In this document: positions 5,567 through 9,645 of the stretch, piece after piece
How positions within the stretch are numbered: the stretch's first letter is position 1
Layout: every line of letters starts with the position of its first letter
From: Myxococcota bacterium
GTDB taxonomy: Bacteria > Myxococcota_A > Polyangia > HGW-17
NCBI GenBank assembly: GCA_018821745.1
Contig: JAHJLU010000369.1
Coordinates: 1-9,645, forward strand
DNA length: 9,645 nucleotides
Direction of reading: 5' to 3'
Translations under genes and position numbers: made by a program
The notes under the pieces: model-generated
What the model was told of the DNA's origin: nothing
The model's input: only the letters and a program-made list of their open reading frames with translations
Databases searched by the model: none

Positions 5567-6766
5567 TTAATTACATATGGCGATATTGGAGGGATTGATG
5601 TGGCGCAGCCGTGAAAACCGGCCCTTGGGCAGCTCCCTGAGCAGCAGGGAGCCGTCCACGCGCATGAGGTACAGGTTGGGCCTTGTTGTATTGCAAACTC
5701 CACCGCCGCGGAAGATGGCCCAGGTTTGATACTCGTCCATGGCGATGATTTCCGTCCAGCGTGCCCACCTCAGCAGCCTTGTTCGGGTGCCGTAGAGGGA
5801 GATGGAACTGAGCCTGGGTTTTTTGCACTGCCATGTCTGGTTAATGAGCACATTGTTTCGAGAGGCATAAAAACCATAGACCTCCTCCACACCCAGGGAG
5901 TCGATGCGTTTGAAGGATTTGCCGGGGAGGGGGCCCATGCGGTAGGCAGCCTTCTTCTTCCCCCAGCCCGCGGTGACGATCAGGTGGTTTTTCAAACTGA
6001 AGCCATGGAACTTCTTGATTCCATATCCGCTGGGGAGCGAAAGGGATTTTCCCGTGGAGAGCTCGTAGACCAGGAAGAAGCGGCGGCGATCGCCACCCTT
6101 CTTCGGGACACCGTCGAGATTGACCGCGACCCATTGCCCGTCACGGGACCAGTGCACCTCAAAGGCTCCCGCGTCTTTGATGCCCATGCCCAGAGGAGAG
6201 ATCACCAGCCGGTCCTTGAGTTTTGAGACATCACGGAAGTGCATAAGCAATCGCCCGCTCTTTTTTTCATGGGTCAGGTAGAGAATTTCCGTGCCGCCGG
6301 GGCGCCAGCTGGCCGGGTGGATAATGCTGCGGCCCGACGCCGGGAAGATCTTCGTTGAGAATGTGCCGTCGAAGCTCTTCACGTGGAGCGCCACATCCCC
6401 TGGCCACAGCACCTTGAGACCCAGGGGGTCGGGGACAATGAACCGCCGGAGTTTTCCGCCGTAGAGGGAGGCCAGGCCAAGGGGGACTGACCCAAGGGAG
6501 TTCTCCTTGAGTGGTTTGTTTACACGCTGCCAGTATAATTTTTGGCCGGCGGTGTAGAGCAATTTTCCCTTGGAGCACTGGAGGGAACCCTCGGATTTGC
6601 TGTCTTTGGTGAAATAGGTGTTCATGCCGCCGTAGAGAGGGATCCGGAGTATGTCCTGAGAACCCTTGCGATTGGCCACAATGAAGATCTTTTTGGGCCT
6701 CTGGGCACCGTTGAGGGTGCCGCTGAGGGTGTTTGTCAAACCGAGCATGAGGATAAACAGCGCCAT
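5567..6766 (-). CDS. Exported protein of unknown function with beta-propeller-like (TolB/WD40-type) repeats
   Basis: This is a 399-residue protein of unrecognised function. The first 21 residues are hydrophobic and end near LNGAQ, fitting an export signal, although it lacks the usual early Lys or Arg. The rest carries blade-like strands of the PD40/TolB type: IFIVANRKGSQDILRIPLYG at 27-46, SWRPGGTEILYLT at 153-165 and VHWSRDGQWVAVNLDG at 204-219. It is rich in Lys, Arg and Gly, with scattered Trp. The ATG at 6766-6764 is the first conventional start after an in-frame stop. GGAAGG lies 12 bases upstream, rather far, so an ATT start at 6777-6775 cannot be ruled out. A promoter-like element precedes it at 6792-6821. 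It is co-directional with pyrBI 164 bp downstream, with no obvious functional link. A periplasmic scaffold or binding role is inference. Confidence 0.8.
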   Translation of the reverse strand: MALFILMLGLTNTLSGTLNGAQRPKKIFIVANRKGSQDILRIPLYGGMNTYFTKDSKSEGSLQCSKGKLLYTAGQKLYWQRVNKPLKENSLGSVPLGLASLYGGKLRRFIVPDPLGLKVLWPGDVALHVKSFDGTFSTKIFPASGRSIIHPASWRPGGTEILYLTHEKKSGRLLMHFRDVSKLKDRLVISPLGMGIKDAGAFEVHWSRDGQWVAVNLDGVPKKGGDRRRFFLVYELSTGKSLSLPSGYGIKKFHGFSLKNHLIVTAGWGKKKAAYRMGPLPGKSFKRIDSLGVEEVYGFYASRNNVLINQTWQCKKPRLSSISLYGTRTRLLRWARWTEIIAMDEYQTWAIFRGGGVCNTTRPNLYLMRVDGSLLLRELPKGRFSRLRHINPSNIAICN

Positions 6767-6791
6767 GTGATGAGCAATCCTTCCACCCCAC

Positions 6792-6821
6792 CTTATAGCC
6801 GCAATGGGGGTGAGAATTCAA
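6792..6821 (-). promoter_or_regulatory. Sigma70-like promoter for the propeller gene
   Basis: Reading the minus strand, TTGAAT (6821-6816) is followed after 18 bases by TATAAG (6797-6792), which matches the -35 and -10 boxes at 4 and 5 of 6 positions. Transcription would begin near 6785, giving a leader of roughly 20 bases before the ATG at 6766. The position and direction fit the gene, but no experimental support exists. Confidence 0.45.
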
Positions 6822-6928
6822 ATTTTATCAACGCCCGGTCGCCTGTTGTTCCGCTGAAATCGGTGCCATGGGCTGTGCCTTGTGGGCGGTATGTCTCAAT
6901 AAATCCTTGTTTTATCACCCCAAGTAAT

Positions 6929-6957
6929 TTACCATAACCAACCTGAGAAAGTATATT
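6929..6957 (+). promoter_or_regulatory. Sigma70-like promoter for the permease-mscS transcript
   Basis: TTACCA (6929-6934) and TATATT (6952-6957) are separated by 17 bases and match the -35 and -10 boxes at 4 and 5 of 6 positions. The nine-base motif CTGAGAAAG (6943-6951) fills the spacer directly next to the -10 box, a position where a bound regulator would affect initiation. The predicted leader is about 60 bases. A weaker alternative is TTGTTT (6907-6912) with TACCAT (6930-6935). Confidence 0.4.
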
Positions 6958-7026
6958 TGTCTCCCTGTGATTCAGCCGAATGACGGTGGAACTTATGGGT
7001 CATTTATTTCCGAGAGAGAGGTTTTT

Positions 7027-8337
7027 ATGTCCGTAACCGACTATTCAAAGAAATTTACCAGCCGCCGCTTCTGGAACTGGTTTCCTCTGGGTATCGCCTA
7101 CGCCGCACTCTACATGGGTCGTTACAGTTACATCCCCGCACAGGCAGAGCTCGGAGAGCTTGGTCTCCTGACGAAAGCCGGCCTGGGATTCGTCACCATG
7201 GTGGGGGCTATCACCTACGGGGTCTCCTTTTTGTTCAACGGCCCTCTCACCGATAAAATAGGCGGCCGCAAGGCCATGCTCATTGCCACAATGGGCTCGG
7301 GACTCGTTAATCTACTCATCGGGTTCATGATTGCCACCGGCAAGGTGGGCAACTTCACCACCATGCTGGCCGTCCTCTACGGCGTCAATATGTACTTCCA
7401 GAGCTTCGCCTCCGTGGCCATCGTCAAGGTCAACTCCAACTGGTTCCATATCTCCGAGCGCGGGGTCTTCGGCGGTATCTTCGGCGTCCTCATCGCCTCG
7501 GGCCTCTTTTTGGCCTACACCGTCTCGCCCTTCCTCATGAAGTCCTTCTTCGTGGGGAGCCCCCAGTTCTATTTCATCATCCCCGGAGCATTACTCCTGG
7601 TCATGTTCATCTCAACCCTCGTCTTCATCCGTGATACCCCGGCCGACGCCGGTTTCCCCGAGTTTTCCACAGGGACTGACAACGAGTTCGACCAGGCGGA
7701 GAAGATCCCCGTCCTCCAGATCGTCAAGCGCATCATCACCCACCCCATCGTGCTCACCATCTCCTTCATTGAGCTGTGTACCGGTGTCCTGCGCGACGGT
7801 TCCATCCACTGGTTTGGTGCCTTCGCCAAGGAGTCGGGTGCGCCCAACATCAGGCTGGCTCTGGGGATAGGGCTCTTTCTATCGGGCGCCCTTGGTTCCA
7901 TGAGCGCCGGAATTATCTCCGACAAGCTGTTCAACTCCCGTCGTCCGCCGGTGGCGGCTCTGCTCTACGCCATGATGATCGTGGTGCTTATTTTGGCATC
8001 CATCGCCATGTTTGCCATCCCCAACGATTACGTAATCAAGGCATGGATTTTCTTCGCGGTTATTATCTTTATGTCCTTCGGGGTCATCGGGACCCATGGC
8101 ATGCTCTCTGGGGCGGCTACTGCCGACTTCGGCGGCAAGCAGGCCACGGCAACAGCCACGGGCATTATCGATGGATTCGTCTACCTTGGTGTTGCTATCC
8201 AGTCCATCTCCCTCGGCCGGATCACCAGCATCAGTTGGAACTACTGGTTCCCCTTCCTTATCCCCTTCGCCGTGATAGGATTTTTACTCAGTTACCGCAT
8301 CCGCAACGTGAAGCCTAAAATGAAAGGTGGCCACTGA
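7027..8337 (+). CDS. MFS permease of the organophosphate:phosphate antiporter (GlpT/UhpT-like) type
   Basis: This is an inner-membrane transporter of 436 residues with about 12 hydrophobic segments, the usual family size. The ATG at 7027 is preferred over the GTG at 6967 because AGAGAGAGG precedes it and the GlpT-like N-terminus starts there. Family marks are the cytoplasmic motif GPLTDKIGGRKAM (72-84), RDTPADAGFP at the end of TM6 (202-211), and the C-terminal stretch HGMLSGAATADFGGKQATAT (357-376). By eye, Arg32 and Arg256 correspond to the two phosphate-binding arginines of E. coli GlpT (Arg45, Arg269). GlpT Lys80 aligns with Phe68 and His165 has no match, so glycerol 3-phosphate need not be the substrate. 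The gene is followed after 37 bp by an MscS gene in the same direction, so the two are probably co-transcribed. Confidence 0.88.
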   Translation: MSVTDYSKKFTSRRFWNWFPLGIAYAALYMGRYSYIPAQAELGELGLLTKAGLGFVTMVGAITYGVSFLFNGPLTDKIGGRKAMLIATMGSGLVNLLIGFMIATGKVGNFTTMLAVLYGVNMYFQSFASVAIVKVNSNWFHISERGVFGGIFGVLIASGLFLAYTVSPFLMKSFFVGSPQFYFIIPGALLLVMFISTLVFIRDTPADAGFPEFSTGTDNEFDQAEKIPVLQIVKRIITHPIVLTISFIELCTGVLRDGSIHWFGAFAKESGAPNIRLALGIGLFLSGALGSMSAGIISDKLFNSRRPPVAALLYAMMIVVLILASIAMFAIPNDYVIKAWIFFAVIIFMSFGVIGTHGMLSGAATADFGGKQATATATGIIDGFVYLGVAIQSISLGRITSISWNYWFPFLIPFAVIGFLLSYRIRNVKPKMKGGH

Positions 8338-8374
8338 TTTTTCAAACCCCTGGGAATGAAACCGGGAGGTCAAA

Positions 8375-9601
8375 ATGTATGCATCCATGATCACTGTCCT
8401 GCACGATTTTTTCTCACACAATCTCCCCTATATGGACCTCACCCGTGGTGCCGCTCTTGGATCAGTGGGGATCCTCCTTTTTTCCTACGCCCTGCGCAAG
8501 TACATTGTTGAAGGTTTTCTTCACATCATGGGGCGCCTCGCAGCCCGTACCGACACAGAAGTAGACGATCTTCTGCTGGAGGTTATCCGGGTCCCCCTGC
8601 GGGTGACCGTAGTGTACTTTGGTATTCTCATCGCCATCGCCCTGCTGCCTCTGGAGCGATACCCCCGTGGGGAAGAGACGGTCTTTGTCCTCTTCAGGCT
8701 GGGGGCGGTCATCATTCTCTCCTGGACCGCCATCAGGTCCATCAAGGTGGTCACCTATCTGCTGCGCCGCATCACCTCCCGCAGCGACACCCTCATCGAT
8801 GACAAACTGGTGCCCTTTGTGGACCAGATCCTGCGGATCTTATTTATTGTTATTGGTGTGGTCATGTCCATGCAGGAGCTGGGGTACAACCCTTCTGGGC
8901 TTCTGGCCGGTCTTGGGCTCGGCGGGCTGGCCTTTGCCCTCGCCGCCAAAGATACGCTCTCCAACTTCTTTGGCTCCATCATGCTCCTCACGGACAAACC
9001 CTTCGCCGTGGGTGACTGGATCAAGGTGACCGACGCCGAAGGGACCGTGGAACAGATTGGTTTCCGCTCCACCCAGGTCAGGCTCTTCGATAAATCTCTG
9101 GTGCAGGTGCCCAACGGAAAACTCGCTTCGGAGGCCATCCGGAACTTCAACCGCAGGGATCGCCGCCGCATTTACTTCCATGTTGGCATCACCTATGCCA
9201 CCACGCCCCTCATGATGAAAACGGCCATCACCATCGTGAAGCAGCTCATTGAGGACCACGAGGGGATTCGTAACGACTTTTATCTTGTTAATTTCAATGA
9301 GTTCAAAGATTCGTCACTCTCCATCATGATCTACTGCTTCACCACCACCGTGGTGTGGGGGGAGTACCTCGATACCCAGCAGGACCTCATGCTCTCCATT
9401 ATGGAGAAATTTGAGGAGGCGGGTATCTCCATGGCCTTCCCCACCATGACGGTTCATATGGGAAAAGATACGCCACCCGATGTTGAGGAGAAGGCCAGGA
9501 TCATGCTCGATAAAATGGGCGCCGACGTGGACGCCGAGACGACCTATCGCCGCGCCAGTGAACCCCTCGACCTGGACGCCGACTCCGGGGGCGAAGGCTG
9601 A
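8375..9601 (+). CDS. MscS-family small-conductance mechanosensitive channel
   Basis: This is a membrane channel that opens under tension to release solutes during osmotic downshock, 408 residues. The ATG at 8375 follows GGGAGGT. Hydrophobic segments lie at about residues 24-42, 72-93, 104-125 and 148-168. They lead into the pore helix GLLAGLGLGGLAFALAAKDT (175-194), rich in Gly and Ala as in MscS TM3. The beta domain follows: FGSIMLLTDKPFAVGDWIKV (199-218), then GTVEQIGFRSTQVR (223-236) and VQVPNGKL (243-250). The C-terminal alpha/beta domain ends with an acidic tail of about 40 residues. With four or five membrane segments it is longer than E. coli MscS (286 residues) and closer to YbdG/MscM-like members. 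It shares a transcript direction and a short gap with the permease. The downstream gene starts 12 bases after the stop. Confidence 0.93.
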   Translation: MYASMITVLHDFFSHNLPYMDLTRGAALGSVGILLFSYALRKYIVEGFLHIMGRLAARTDTEVDDLLLEVIRVPLRVTVVYFGILIAIALLPLERYPRGEETVFVLFRLGAVIILSWTAIRSIKVVTYLLRRITSRSDTLIDDKLVPFVDQILRILFIVIGVVMSMQELGYNPSGLLAGLGLGGLAFALAAKDTLSNFFGSIMLLTDKPFAVGDWIKVTDAEGTVEQIGFRSTQVRLFDKSLVQVPNGKLASEAIRNFNRRDRRRIYFHVGITYATTPLMMKTAITIVKQLIEDHEGIRNDFYLVNFNEFKDSSLSIMIYCFTTTVVWGEYLDTQQDLMLSIMEKFEEAGISMAFPTMTVHMGKDTPPDVEEKARIMLDKMGADVDAETTYRRASEPLDLDADSGGEG

Positions 9602-9612
9602 CAGGAGGCCCT

Positions 9613-9645
9613 TTGGAAAACAACTGGAACCTGACCGTTGAAACA
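9613..9645 (+). CDS. Start of a downstream gene, probable TTG start (cut by window edge)
   Basis: AGGAGG at 9603-9608 is followed four bases later by TTG (9613-9615). The frame then stays open to the edge and reads MENNWNLTVET. The position 11 bases after the mscS stop suggests a third gene of the same operon. Eleven residues are too few to name a family. The start codon choice rests on the ribosome site alone, since no ATG or GTG is available before the edge. Confidence 0.5.
   Translation, partial: MENNWNLTVET

Larger units (their letters stand above)
6767..7026. other. Divergent promoter region between the propeller gene and the permease gene
   Basis: This 260-bp spacer holds no protein gene that I can support. 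It contains a promoter-like element for each direction (6792-6821 minus, 6929-6957 plus). It also contains the nine-base motif CTGAGAAAG at 6943-6951, which also occurs twice in the 3651-3893 spacer. The permease frame is open upstream to a GTG at 6967, but that extension has no good ribosome site. Confidence 0.55.

Noticed and set aside
6267..6821. Minus-strand frame overlapping the propeller gene (184 codons), and plus-strand frame 5726-6226
   Set aside because: Both are off-frame shadows with Pro, His and Arg bias and no domain; the 5567-6766 frame has an export signal and propeller-like blades.

Overview
The window reads as chromosome of a Gram-negative bacterium with moderately high G+C coding DNA. 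Its best lineage marker is a secreted lipoprotein with ten cysteine/aspartate repeats and an Asn-Asn-x linker. From memory, that style is common in Myxococcota/Bradymonadota-type former Deltaproteobacteria. Nothing here fixes the taxon, so this placement is inference. All genes look intact except the two cut by the window edges. I see no tRNA, rRNA, CRISPR array, insertion sequence or phage gene.

Layout. (1) Positions 1-1709, minus strand: a molybdate ABC importer operon, modA-modB-modC. Both junctions are ATGA overlaps, and modC runs off the left edge. (2) Positions 1710-1979: divergent spacer with a short inverted repeat. (3) Positions 1980-3650, plus strand: a lipoprotein with ten EF-loop-like, four-cysteine repeats and a C-terminal beta-rich module. 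(4) Positions 3651-3893: a spacer between convergent genes that nevertheless carries a promoter-like element and a long-range 13-bp inverted repeat; it may encode a small or antisense RNA. (5) Positions 3894-5402, minus strand: a single-chain fusion of the catalytic (PyrB) and regulatory (PyrI) subunits of aspartate transcarbamoylase. (6) Positions 5567-6766, minus strand: an exported protein with beta-propeller-like repeats, upstream of and co-directional with the fusion. (7) Positions 6767-7026: divergent promoter region. (8) Positions 7027-9601, plus strand: an organophosphate-type MFS permease, then an MscS-family mechanosensitive channel, then the start of a third gene with a probable TTG start.

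Functionally this is mostly housekeeping and envelope biology: molybdate uptake, pyrimidine synthesis, phosphate-ester transport and osmotic safety-valve function. The least explained parts are the repeat lipoprotein, the propeller protein and the 3651-3893 spacer. I did not find a clear new multi-gene system. The strongest leads are the candidate RNA or operator in the convergent spacer, a nine-base motif shared by two spacers, and residue changes at ligand sites of ModA, PyrI and the permease. All residue equivalences to Escherichia coli proteins come from remembered sequences aligned by eye.
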